DNA of 28,652 nucleotides, taken from contig CAAFJI010000193.1 in assembly GCA_900763175.1 (NCBI GenBank), positions 1-28,652 of the forward strand, in the 5' to 3' direction. The DNA is from Lachnospiraceae bacterium. GTDB taxonomy: Bacteria > Bacillota > Clostridia > Lachnospirales > Lachnospiraceae. The notes under the pieces were generated by a model. That model was given only the letters and a program-made list of their open reading frames with translations. It was not told the origin of the DNA and ran no database searches. A program made the position numbers and the translations under genes. Below are positions 7,022 through 16,800 of this stretch, in pieces (positions within the stretch are counted from its first letter, which is position 1; the number at the start of each line of letters is the position of its first letter).

Positions 7022-7393
7022 ATGGCAAAGTTAACAACAGCTGAGTTTATCGAAGCAATCAAAGAGTTATCTGTATTAGAGTTAAATGATTTAGTAAAAG
7101 CTTGCGAGGAAGAGTTCGGTGTATCCGCAGCAGCAGGCGTTGTTGTAGCAGCAGCAGGTGCAGCTGAGGCAGCAGAAGAGAAAGATGAGTTTGACGTAGA
7201 GCTTACAGAAGTAGGTCCTAACAAAGTTAAAGTTATCAAAGTTGTTCGTGAGATCACAGGCTTAGGTCTTAAAGAAGCTAAAGAAGTTGTTGATGGTGCT
7301 CCTAAAGCAGTTAAAGAGGGCGTATCCAAAGCAGAGGCTGAGGACATCAAGACTAAACTTGAGGCTGAAGGCGCTAAAGTTACTCTTAAATAA
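7022..7393 (+). CDS. rplL: 50S ribosomal protein L7/L12
   Basis: The 123-aa product is the stalk protein L7/L12 (bL12), which recruits translational GTPases such as the EF-G and EF-Tu encoded later in this window. It has the N-terminal dimerisation/L10-binding helices (about residues 5-35), an Ala-rich hinge (about 36-52) and the C-terminal domain with the conserved KVIKVVREITGLGLKEAK segment and the VVDGAPKAVKEG loop. GGAGG (7008-7012) precedes the ATG by 9 nt. The gene ends at a strong terminator 18 nt downstream, so rplJL form a two-gene unit separate from rpoBC. Confidence 0.98.
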   Translation: MAKLTTAEFIEAIKELSVLELNDLVKACEEEFGVSAAAGVVVAAAGAAEAAEEKDEFDVELTEVGPNKVKVIKVVREITGLGLKEAKEVVDGAPKAVKEGVSKAEAEDIKTKLEAEGAKVTLK

Positions 7394-7411
7394 TTTCGGC
7401 GAAATTAAGCT

Positions 7412-7453
7412 CCCCGCAGAAGTCTGTCTGACAGGCCACTGCGGGGATTTTTT
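7412..7453 (+). terminator. Terminator of rplJL
   Basis: CCCCGCAG (7412-7419) pairs with CTGCGGGG (7439-7446), with an inner CTGT/ACAG stem, followed by A and six Ts. Its right arm and U-tract are also the left arm of the repeat element at 7442-7542. Confidence 0.92.
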
Positions 7454-7542
7454 ATGCGATAAGAGAAGATTTTTGTAATAAGAGAGCTTCCTTGGCGACA
7501 GGAAATTCTCATCAGAATCTCCTACCGCATAAAAAATCCCCG
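7442..7542. repeat. 101-bp element with long terminal inverted repeats, copy 2
   Basis: Bases 7442-7458 and 7526-7542 are perfect 17-bp inverted repeats (CGGGGATTTTTTATGCG type). Allowing two A-C mismatches (7459/7525, 7462/7522), the arms run on to 7466 and 7518. Inside, GGAAATTCT (7501-7509) and AGAATCTCC (7514-7522) form a second hairpin that competes with the right arm. The right half resembles the element at 313-367. Both mismatches become G-U in a minus-strand RNA. No coding sequence is visible within. Confidence 0.65.
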
Positions 7543-7562
7543 ATTGCGAAAGGATTACAGAT

Positions 7563-9815
7563 ATGAAAAAGAGAATTGCTGCCCTGATACTTGGAGCTGC
7601 TCTGGTTGGAACCAACCTTTCACCTGTAATAGCAGAAGAGAATACAGGATTTTTTTCACCGGAAGAGAGCAGCTCAGACGAAAATCTTTCCGGAGAAAGT
7701 TCTTCAGAAGAGGGCTTTACGAAAGGAAGTGAGTTTATTTCAGAGGAGGAGAATCTGGAATTTACAGATTTTCCCGATGAAAGTGATGCCGACAATGGAG
7801 AGGAGTTTTCTGATGAGGAAAATGTAGAGAAGGATGTTTCCGCAGATGAAAAGGACATTCAAATTCCCCCCGATGCTGTGGAAGCAGTTCTTACTGCAGC
7901 GGAAGGCAGTGACATTACCCTGGAACTGAACCAGCTTTTGGAGCTTATGGGGGAAAGGGCTACCGATGAGAAGCCCTGCAGGGTAATCATTCCGCCCGGC
8001 AATTACCAGCTCACAGGAACTCTTCATATGTACAGCAATCTTACCCTCTATGCAGAAGGGGCTGTAATCGTGAAAACCTCTACCAATAAGCACATTCTTC
8101 TCCGTCTGGGCAAAGAGACAATGTCCCGGGGCGGCTATGATGGCTATCGGAACATTACTATAGAAGGCGGAACCTGGGACTGTAATTATATGAACGTAGA
8201 GGGAAAAGAGAATCCGGGAGGATTTGTAGGCTTTCGCATTGGCCATGTACAGAATGTCACTGTAAAAAATGTAACCTTTTTGAATAACCTGAAATCTCAT
8301 TTTCTGGAATTCGCCGGGGCAAAGGATGTACTTGTAACAGGGTGTACATTCAGAGGCTACTGGCCTGACTATGAGGCTGGCGGCCAGGAGTGTATTCAGA
8401 TCGATTCCTGCCTTGACTATATTTTTCCCGGATATGAGCCTTTCGACGGGGCTACCTGTGAGAACATTGTAATAGAGAGAAATACGTTCGTGGATGTTTT
8501 CGCAGGAGTAGGAAGCCATAGTATGGTGTATGACAGGCCTTTTCGGAACATTGTGATTCGTGAAAATACTTTCCGTAATATTCGGAAAAGAACAGTCTGG
8601 TGTCTGAATTACGTTGATTCCGTAGTAGAAAACAACATTATGGAGAATGTAGGCGGCGGAGTTCTGGTAAGTAGTATGTTTTTAATCAACACACATCTTG
8701 CACCAGATCAGACTCCAGGTGTCTCTGGAAATCATTATGCTGCTAATTTGACAGTGAAGGGAAATCAGATTTCCATTTCTGACACATCTGTTATCAATGG
8801 TTCCAGCTGGAGAGGATATGGAATCATGGTACAGGGAGTAAAGGCAGATTCCCAGGAAAAAGATATTCCGGCGGATGTTTATAAAGAAACCCAGGTGACA
8901 GTAGAAGAAAATGCCATCACTGGAAGCGGAAACGGAATTCGCCTTTATCTGGCAGAAAAGTGTCAGGTAAGAAACAATCAGGTGAAGTTAAGCAGAACAT
9001 CAGGCTACTCCAATATGGGAATCTATCTGGCTGGTTCCTCAGACAACGTGATAAGTGACAACCTGGTTTACGGCTGCAGAAATGTGGGAATTTACTTGTT
9101 TGATGGTGGAAAGAAGCTAAGTATCTCCTCTCGGAAAAACCAGATTCTCCACAATCTTATTTCTGGTACCGGAGGAGATGGTATTTTAATCGAAGCTGGC
9201 AGTACTGGAAGTGTGATTGATCAAAACCAGGTCAAATCCGGAAAAAAGAATGGAATCCTGATAAGAAACAGCAAAAGCTGTCAAATTACATCAAATCAGG
9301 TTTTCGGATGTGCGCTGGACGGAATATATCTGGATAATACTGGCAATGCTACCATAAAATCCAACAAAGTAACAGGTGGAAAAGGCCGTGGCCTTGTACT
9401 GACGAAAGTCACTACCCGCTCTCTTTATAGAAACCAGATGACTGGAAACAAAAGATGTGGCTTGTATGTAAAGAATTCCAAGATTTCCGGCTGCAAAAAA
9501 AACACTTTAGAGAGTAATGGAAGTACATACGCAATTTATGTAAGCAAAAGCACCGGACTTCAGTCTGTGAAGCTTCCGGCATCTGCAAAAGTAACCAAAA
9601 AGACGAAAATAGTTACAGGAACTGCAGCCGGCGGCAAAAATCTTACTATATATGCAGTGAGGAAGAATGGCAGCTCCAGAATTGGAAAAGGAAAAGTTGA
9701 TTCTGAGAAAAAATATGCCGTTTCCATAAAGAAGCAGAAAAAAGGAACACGGCTTCGCCTGGCTTTGAGTGACAAGTATGGAAATGTTTCCTACAGCAGT
9801 GTAAAAGTGAGATAA
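7563..9815 (+). CDS. Secreted right-handed parallel beta-helix protein
   Basis: The 750-aa product begins with a signal peptide (MKKRIAALILGAALVG, cleavage near VIAEE). A highly acidic Ser/Glu linker follows (about 26-105). A long parallel beta-helix (about 115-660) is indicated by repeated short strands with N/V/I/G patterns such as NITIEGG, NVTVKNVTF, NGIRLYLAEKCQVRNNQV and DGILIEAGSTGSVIDQNQV, as in PbH1-repeat polysaccharide lyases and surface proteins. The final ~85 residues resemble a bacterial Ig-like domain. There is no LPXTG anchor or transmembrane tail, so it is probably released or loosely held. A polysaccharide-degrading or binding role is plausible; catalytic residues cannot be assigned. 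AAGGAT lies about 9 nt before the ATG. It is inserted between rplL and rpoB, and no convincing terminator follows. Confidence 0.88.
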   Translation: MKKRIAALILGAALVGTNLSPVIAEENTGFFSPEESSSDENLSGESSSEEGFTKGSEFISEEENLEFTDFPDESDADNGEEFSDEENVEKDVSADEKDIQIPPDAVEAVLTAAEGSDITLELNQLLELMGERATDEKPCRVIIPPGNYQLTGTLHMYSNLTLYAEGAVIVKTSTNKHILLRLGKETMSRGGYDGYRNITIEGGTWDCNYMNVEGKENPGGFVGFRIGHVQNVTVKNVTFLNNLKSHFLEFAGAKDVLVTGCTFRGYWPDYEAGGQECIQIDSCLDYIFPGYEPFDGATCENIVIERNTFVDVFAGVGSHSMVYDRPFRNIVIRENTFRNIRKRTVWCLNYVDSVVENNIMENVGGGVLVSSMFLINTHLAPDQTPGVSGNHYAANLTVKGNQISISDTSVINGSSWRGYGIMVQGVKADSQEKDIPADVYKETQVTVEENAITGSGNGIRLYLAEKCQVRNNQVKLSRTSGYSNMGIYLAGSSDNVISDNLVYGCRNVGIYLFDGGKKLSISSRKNQILHNLISGTGGDGILIEAGSTGSVIDQNQVKSGKKNGILIRNSKSCQITSNQVFGCALDGIYLDNTGNATIKSNKVTGGKGRGLVLTKVTTRSLYRNQMTGNKRCGLYVKNSKISGCKKNTLESNGSTYAIYVSKSTGLQSVKLPASAKVTKKTKIVTGTAAGGKNLTIYAVRKNGSSRIGKGKVDSEKKYAVSIKKQKKGTRLRLALSDKYGNVSYSSVKVR

Positions 9816-9887
9816 AAACAAAGGCGGTTGGTTTTTTACCTATATATCTTTACTTTAAAAAAAATAAAAAAATAATAGAAAAATTGC

Positions 9888-9916
9888 TTGACAGGCCTTT
9901 TTTGTTGTGCTATAGT
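9888..9916 (+). promoter_or_regulatory. Strong promoter of rpoBC
   Basis: TTGACA (9888-9893), 17-bp spacer, TATAGT (9911-9916), with an extended -10 TGC at 9908-9910. A dense A-tract (about 9855-9884) looks like an UP element. The leader to rpoB is about 90 nt and contains a small GGCA/TGCC hairpin. Confidence 0.85.
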
Positions 9917-10013
9917 GAAGAATGCTATATTATGGCAAGATATGCCTACTATGCTTAGTCTGCAAAGAAGGCTGATGTTGTAATAAATAAAATAAAACAG
10001 GGGTGAAACGTCA

Positions 10014-13000
10014 ATGGAAAAAAACAGAATTCGTTCTGTAAAAACTGGAAAAAGCATGCGAATGAGCTACCAGAGACAAGAAGAAGTCCTGGAGATGCCG
10101 AATTTGATTGAAGTACAGAAAGATTCTTACCAGTGGTTTCTCGACGAAGGATTGAAGGAAGTATTCGACGATATTTCTCCAATCGCAGATTACGGCGGAA
10201 AGCTCAGTCTTGAATTCATCGACTTTACATTTGATGAAAAAGATGCGAAATACACCATCGAGCAGTGTAAAGAACGTGACGTAACTTATGCCGCACCTTT
10301 GAAGGTTCGAGTGAGACTGATTAATAAGGAAACAGAAGAGATCAACGAACACGAGATTTTCATGGGGGATCTGCCGATTATGACTGCGACAGGAACCTTT
10401 GTCATTAATGGTGCTGAGCGTGTTATTGTCAGCCAGTTAGTACGTTCCCCTGGAATCTATTATGCCATTGCACATGATAAAATCGGTAAAAGACTGTTCT
10501 CCTGCACTGTAATCCCGAACAGAGGAGCATGGCTGGAATATGAGACAGACTCTAACGATGTATTTTATGTACGTGTAGACAGAACCCGTAAGGTTCCGAT
10601 CACTGTACTGATCCGTGCACTTGGTGTTGGTTCCAATGCAGAGATTATTGATCTGTTTGGTGAAGAGCCGAAGATCCTTGCAAGTTTCACAAAGGATACT
10701 TCTACAAATTATGAAGAAGGTCTTCTGGAACTGTATAAGAAGATCCGTCCAGGTGAGCCGCTTGCTGTTGAGAGTGCAGAGAGCCTGATCAGTGCGATGT
10801 TCTTTGATCCGAGAAGATATGATCTTGCCAAGGTCGGACGTTATAAATTTAATAAGAAACTTCATTTCAATAAACGAATTGTAGGTCAGAAGCTGGCTGA
10901 CGATGTAGTAGAGGATTCCACAGGAGAGATCCTGGCAGAGGCTGGTACTACTGTGACCAGAGAGCTGGCTGATACCATTCAGAACGCTGCAGTTCCGTTT
11001 GTATGGATCCAGGGCGAAGAAGACCGCAGAATTAAAGTCCTTTCCAACCTTATGGTAGATATGCATCATTATCTGCCGGAGATCGAGGATCTGGAAGCAC
11101 TTGGAGTTACAGAGTTAGTATATTACCCTGTACTCGAAAAAATTCTGGAAGAAAATGACACACTTGAAGATAGAATCGCTGCTATCCGCAGAGATATCCA
11201 TGACCTGATTCCGAAGCATATTACAAGAGAAGATATCTTCGCTTCCATTAACTACAATATGCATCTGGAATACGGCATCGGACATGACGATGATATCGAC
11301 CATCTGGGCAACCGTCGTATCCGTGCGGTAGGCGAGCTGCTTCAGAACCAGTACCGTATCGGTCTTTCCAGACTGGAGCGCGTGGTTCGTGAGAGAATGA
11401 CAACACAGGATGTGGAGAGCATTTCCCCGCAGTCCCTGATCAATATCAAGCCTGTAACAGCTGCTGTAAAAGAGTTTTTTGGATCTTCCCAGCTGTCACA
11501 GTTCATGGATCAGAACAACCCTCTTGGTGAGCTGACCCATAAGAGACGTCTTTCTGCCTTAGGACCTGGTGGTCTGTCACGAGACAGGGCCGGATTCGAG
11601 GTTCGAGATGTCCACTATTCCCATTACGGAAGAATGTGCCCGATCGAGACTCCTGAGGGACCTAACATCGGTCTGATCAACTCCCTCGCATCCTATGCGA
11701 AGCTGAATCAGTACGGTTTTGTTGAGGCACCTTACCGTAAGATTGATAAAACAGATCCTAAGAATCCTCGTGTAACAGACGAAGTTGTTTACATGACAGC
11801 AGATGAAGAGGATAACTACCACGTAGCACAGGCGAATGAGGCTCTGGATGAAGAGGGACATTTCGTTCGCAAGAACGTTTCCGGACGTTTCCGTGAAGAG
11901 ACTCAGGAGTACGAGCGTCAGATGTTTGATTACATGGACGTATCTCCTAAGATGGTATTCTCTGTAGCTACAGCCCTGATTCCATTCCTTCAGAACGATG
12001 ATGCGAACCGCGCACTGATGGGATCAAACATGCAGCGTCAGGCCGTTCCGCTTCTTACCACAGAAGCACCAGTTGTTGGTACAGGAATGGAAGCAAAGAC
12101 AGCTGTTGACTCCGGTGTCTGCGTAGTTGCAAGAAAATCCGGTACTGTACTTCGTTCTACATCTACAGATATCAGTATCAAGAATGATGACGGAACAAAA
12201 GATGATTATCATCTTACCAAATTCATGCGTAGTAACCAGAGCAACTGCTACAACCAGCGTCCGATCGTTAACCAGGGCGAGCACGTTGAAGCTGGTGACG
12301 TTATCGCAGATGGTCCGTCTACTTCTCAGGGAGAGCTTGCTCTTGGTAAGAACCCGCTGATCGGATTTATGACCTGGGAAGGTTATAACTACGAGGATGC
12401 GGTTCTGTTAAGTGAGAAACTTGTTCAGAACGATGTTTATACATCTGTTCACATTGAGGAATATGAGGCAGAAGCCCGTGATACCAAGCTGGGACCGGAA
12501 GAGATCACCCGTGATGTTCCAGGTGTTGGTGATGACGCTCTGAAAGATCTTGACGAGCGTGGAATCATCCGTATCGGTGCTGAGGTACGTGCCGGGGATA
12601 TCCTGGTAGGTAAGGTAACTCCTAAGGGAGAGACTGAGCTTACAGCAGAAGAGAGACTTCTTCGTGCGATCTTTGGTGAGAAAGCCCGTGAGGTTCGTGA
12701 TACATCCCTGAAAGTACCGCATGGTGAGTATGGTATCGTTGTTGATGCCAAGGTATTTACAAGAGAAAATGGTGACGAACTGTCTCCTGGAGTAAATCAG
12801 TCTGTACGTATTTACATCGCACAGAAGAGAAAAATCTCCGTTGGTGATAAGATGGCTGGTCGTCACGGTAACAAGGGTGTCGTTTCCCGTGTACTTCCTG
12901 TTGAGGATATGCCATTCCTTCCAAACGGACGTCCGCTGGATATCGTGCTGAACCCGCTGGGTGTACCTTCCCGTATGAACATCGGACAGGTCCTGGAGAT

Positions 13001-13868
13001 CCACTTAAGTCTTGCTGCCAAAGCACTTGGCTTTAACATTTCCACACCGGTATTCGATGGTGCAAACGAGAATGATATCCAGGATACACTGGAGCTTGCA
13101 AATGACTATGTAAACACAGAGGATTTTGAAGAGTTCCGTGAGAAATACAAAGACATTCTGGCACCTGATGTAATGCAGTATCTGGATGAGAACAAAGCCC
13201 ACAGAGCACTGTGGAAAGGCGTTCCGATCTCCAGAGACGGTAAAGTACAGCTTCGTGACGGACGTACCGGAGAGTTCTTCGATGGCCCGACCACAATCGG
13301 ACATATGCACTACCTGAAGCTGCATCATCTGGTTGATGATAAGATCCATGCCCGTTCCACAGGTCCTTACTCTCTGGTTACACAGCAGCCTCTGGGTGGT
13401 AAAGCCCAGTTCGGTGGACAGCGTTTCGGAGAGATGGAGGTTTGGGCTCTGGAGGCATATGGCGCATCCTATACACTCCAGGAAATCCTGACAGTAAAAT
13501 CCGATGATGTTGTTGGCCGTGTGAAGACATACGAAGCCATCATCAAAGGTGATAATATTCCTGAGCCTGGTATTCCGGAATCCTTTAAGGTTCTCCTTAA
13601 AGAGCTTCAGTCCCTGGCACTGGATGTACGTGTTCTCAAGGATGATCAGACAGAGGTTCAGATCATGGAGAATGTAGATTACGGCGAAACCGACCTTCGT
13701 GCAGTCATCGAGGGAGATTCCCGTGGACACAGAGGAGAGGAATCCTTCGGCAAACACGGCTATACCAAGCAGGAGTTTGACGGAGAGGAACTTGTAGATG
13801 TGGACGAGGATGAGGAAGAAGATTACGATTCCGAAATCGAAGATTCCTACGATGATATCGAAGAGTAG
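10014..13868 (+). CDS. rpoB: DNA-directed RNA polymerase subunit beta
   Basis: The 1284-aa product is the beta subunit, forming part of the catalytic cleft and the rifampicin pocket. The region SSQLSQFMDQNNPLGELTHK (from about residue 491) is intact; the residues equivalent to E. coli D516, H526 and S531 are wild type (D499, H509, S514), so no common rifampicin-resistance change is seen. Other hallmarks include GEHVEAGDVIADGPS, GYNYEDAVLLSE, KMAGRHGNKGVVSR and the C-terminal GGKAQFGGQRFGEMEVWALE. The protein ends in a strongly acidic tail (about the last 30 residues). AGGGGTGA precedes the ATG by 7 nt. rpoC follows after 17 nt. Confidence 0.99.
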   Translation: MEKNRIRSVKTGKSMRMSYQRQEEVLEMPNLIEVQKDSYQWFLDEGLKEVFDDISPIADYGGKLSLEFIDFTFDEKDAKYTIEQCKERDVTYAAPLKVRVRLINKETEEINEHEIFMGDLPIMTATGTFVINGAERVIVSQLVRSPGIYYAIAHDKIGKRLFSCTVIPNRGAWLEYETDSNDVFYVRVDRTRKVPITVLIRALGVGSNAEIIDLFGEEPKILASFTKDTSTNYEEGLLELYKKIRPGEPLAVESAESLISAMFFDPRRYDLAKVGRYKFNKKLHFNKRIVGQKLADDVVEDSTGEILAEAGTTVTRELADTIQNAAVPFVWIQGEEDRRIKVLSNLMVDMHHYLPEIEDLEALGVTELVYYPVLEKILEENDTLEDRIAAIRRDIHDLIPKHITREDIFASINYNMHLEYGIGHDDDIDHLGNRRIRAVGELLQNQYRIGLSRLERVVRERMTTQDVESISPQSLINIKPVTAAVKEFFGSSQLSQFMDQNNPLGELTHKRRLSALGPGGLSRDRAGFEVRDVHYSHYGRMCPIETPEGPNIGLINSLASYAKLNQYGFVEAPYRKIDKTDPKNPRVTDEVVYMTADEEDNYHVAQANEALDEEGHFVRKNVSGRFREETQEYERQMFDYMDVSPKMVFSVATALIPFLQNDDANRALMGSNMQRQAVPLLTTEAPVVGTGMEAKTAVDSGVCVVARKSGTVLRSTSTDISIKNDDGTKDDYHLTKFMRSNQSNCYNQRPIVNQGEHVEAGDVIADGPSTSQGELALGKNPLIGFMTWEGYNYEDAVLLSEKLVQNDVYTSVHIEEYEAEARDTKLGPEEITRDVPGVGDDALKDLDERGIIRIGAEVRAGDILVGKVTPKGETELTAEERLLRAIFGEKAREVRDTSLKVPHGEYGIVVDAKVFTRENGDELSPGVNQSVRIYIAQKRKISVGDKMAGRHGNKGVVSRVLPVEDMPFLPNGRPLDIVLNPLGVPSRMNIGQVLEIHLSLAAKALGFNISTPVFDGANENDIQDTLELANDYVNTEDFEEFREKYKDILAPDVMQYLDENKAHRALWKGVPISRDGKVQLRDGRTGEFFDGPTTIGHMHYLKLHHLVDDKIHARSTGPYSLVTQQPLGGKAQFGGQRFGEMEVWALEAYGASYTLQEILTVKSDDVVGRVKTYEAIIKGDNIPEPGIPESFKVLLKELQSLALDVRVLKDDQTEVQIMENVDYGETDLRAVIEGDSRGHRGEESFGKHGYTKQEFDGEELVDVDEDEEEDYDSEIEDSYDDIEE

Positions 13869-13885
13869 AAAGGGGAAAAGAATAC

Positions 13886-16800
13886 ATGGCAGAATCAACC
13901 AATACCAATGAAACATATCAGCCAATGACTTTTGATGCCATTAAAATCGGACTGGCGTCCCCGGAGAAGATCAGAGAGTGGTCAAGAGGTGAGGTTTTAA
14001 AACCGGAAACCATCAACTACCGTACCTTAAAACCGGAAAAAGACGGACTTTTCTGTGAAAGAATTTTCGGACCGAGTAAGGACTGGGAGTGCCACTGTGG
14101 TAAATATAAGAAAATCCGCTATAAAGGTGTTGTCTGCGACAGATGTGGTGTTGAAGTAACCAAATCTTCTGTTCGTAGAGAGCGTATGGGCCACATTGAG
14201 CTTGCTGCTCCTGTTTCCCATATCTGGTATTTCAAGGGTATTCCGTCCCGTATGGGACTTATCCTGGATCTGACTCCAAGAACACTGGAGAAAGTCCTTT
14301 ACTTTGCAAACTATATTGTACTGGATCCGGCAGAATCCGGCCTCCAGTATAAGCAGATCCTTACAGAGAGAGAGTACCAGGATGCCCGTGAGTCCTACGG
14401 AGAGAACTTCCGTGTAGGTATGGGTGCAGAAGCTATCAAAGAGCTTCTCATGGCAATCGATCTTGAGAAGGATTCCGCTGAATTAAAGGCAGAACTGATT
14501 AAGGCAACAGGCCAGAAGCGTGCAAGAATCATCAAACGTCTTGAAGTTGTTGAGTCCTTCCGTGAGTCCGGAAACCGTCCTGAGTGGATGATCCTGGATG
14601 TAGTTCCTGTTATCCCGCCGGATCTTCGTCCGATGGTACAGCTGGATGGTGGACGTTTCGCAACATCTGACCTGAATGATCTGTACAGAAGAATCATTAA
14701 TCGTAACAATCGTCTGAAAAGACTGCTGGAGCTTGGTGCTCCTGATATCATTGTCCGCAATGAGAAGCGTATGCTTCAGGAAGCTGTTGATGCCCTGATC
14801 GACAACGGTCGTCGTGGCCGTCCGGTAACAGGACCTGGAAACAGAGCATTGAAATCCCTTTCCGATATGCTGAAGGGTAAATCCGGTCGTTTCCGTCAGA
14901 ACCTTCTTGGTAAGCGTGTTGACTATTCCGGACGTTCCGTTATCGTTGTCGGACCTGAGCTGAAGATTTATCAGTGTGGTCTGCCGAAAGAGATGGCAAT
15001 CGAGCTGTTCAAGCCTTTCGTTATGAAAGAACTGGTAGCAAACGGTACCTCTCACAATATTAAGAATGCCAAGAAGATGGTAGAGAAGCTTGAGCCGGCT
15101 GTATGGGATGTTCTGGAGGATGTTATCAAAGAGCATCCGGTTATGCTGAACCGTGCACCTACACTGCATCGTCTGGGTATCCAGGCGTTCGAGCCAATCC
15201 TTGTAGAAGGTAAGGCTATTAAGCTTCATCCACTTGTTTGTACCGCTTTCAACGCTGACTTCGATGGTGACCAGATGGCTGTCCATCTTCCATTGTCCCA
15301 GGAGGCACAGGCAGAGTGCCGTTTCCTGCTTTTGTCTCCGAACAACCTGCTGAAACCTTCCGATGGTGGTCCGGTAGCCGTTCCTTCACAGGATATGGTC
15401 CTTGGTATCTATTACCTGACACAGGAAAGACCTGGAAACAAGGGCGAAGGCAAGTTCTTCAAGAGCGTAAACGAAGCAATTCTGGCATACGAGAACCAGG
15501 TAATTACCCTGCAGTCCAAGATTCTTGTTCGCTGCAGCAAGGTTATGCCAGATGGAAGTACCTTCACAGGCAATGTACAGTCTACACTGGGACGTTTCCT
15601 GTTTAATGAGATCCTTCCGCAGGATCTGGGATTTGTTGACAGAAGCATTCCGGGAAATGAGCTTCTTCTTGAGGTTGACTTCCTGGTGGGTAAAAAACAG
15701 CTGAAACAGATCCTTGAAAAAGTTATTAACACTCACGGAGCAACCAAGACTGCTGAGGTTCTGGATGCTATCAAAGCTATGGGCTACAAGTATTCTACAA
15801 GAGCGGCAATGACTGTATCTATTTCTGATATGACCGTACCGCCGCAGAAGCCTGAGATGATCAAGGCTGCACAGGATACTGTTGACAAGATCACAAAGAA
15901 CTACAAACGTGGTCTTATTACTGAGGAAGAGCGTTACAAAGAGGTTGTTGATACCTGGAAGAAGACGGATGATGAGCTTACTCATGCACTTCTTTCCGGA
16001 CTTGATAAATACAACAACATCTTCATGATGGCTGACTCCGGTGCCCGTGGATCTGATAAGCAGATCAAACAGCTTGCAGGTATGCGTGGATTGATGGCTG
16101 ATACAACCGGACATACAATCGAGCTTCCTATCAAGTCAAACTTCCGTGAAGGTCTGGACGTACTGGAATATTTCATGTCTGCCCATGGAGCTCGTAAAGG
16201 ACTTTCCGATACTGCTCTTCGTACAGCCGATTCCGGTTACCTGACAAGACGTCTTGTTGACGTATCTCAGGACCTGATCGTACGTGAGATGGACTGCTGT
16301 GAAAACAGAGCAGAGATTTCCGGTATGTATGTGAAAGGATTTATGGATGGTAAAGAGGAGATTGAGGGACTTCAGGACCGTATTACAGGTCGTTTCTCCT
16401 GTGAGACCATTAAGAATAAAGAGGGCGAAGTCCTTGTAAAAGCAAACCATATGATTACTCCGAAGCGCGCAGCCCGTATTATGAAAGAGGGCGTGGACAA
16501 TATTACCGGAGGTCCTGTAGAGCAGGTTAAGATCCGTACTATCCTTAGCTGTAAGTGTAAGGTTGGTGTGTGTGCGAAGTGCTATGGTGCCAACATGGCT
16601 ACCGGTGAGCCGGTACAGGTTGGTGAGTCCATCGGTATCATCGCTGCACAGTCTATCGGTGAGCCTGGTACACAGCTGACCATGCGTACCTTCCATACTG
16701 GCGGTGTTGCCGGTGGAGATATTACACAGGGTCTTCCTCGTGTCGAGGAGCTTTTCGAGGCAAGAAAGCCAAAAGGACTTGCTGTTATCACGGAGATTCC

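Noticed and set aside
7740..8519. Minus-strand 259-aa ORF within the beta-helix gene
   Set aside because: It is antisense to a clear coding frame with repeat periodicity, and lacks a ribosome binding site or recognisable domain.
9816..9840. Possible terminator after the beta-helix gene (GGTTTTTTACC)
   Set aside because: Only a 3-bp stem can form, so it is not convincing.
11487..11570. Rifampicin-resistance changes in rpoB, and streptomycin-resistance changes in rpsL
   Set aside because: The key residues (RpoB D499, H509, S514; S12 PKKPNS and VKDLPG) are all wild type.
13005..13925. Minus-strand 306-aa ORF over the end of rpoB
   Set aside because: Shadow of the rpoB reading frame, caused by its codon bias; no homology or start signals.
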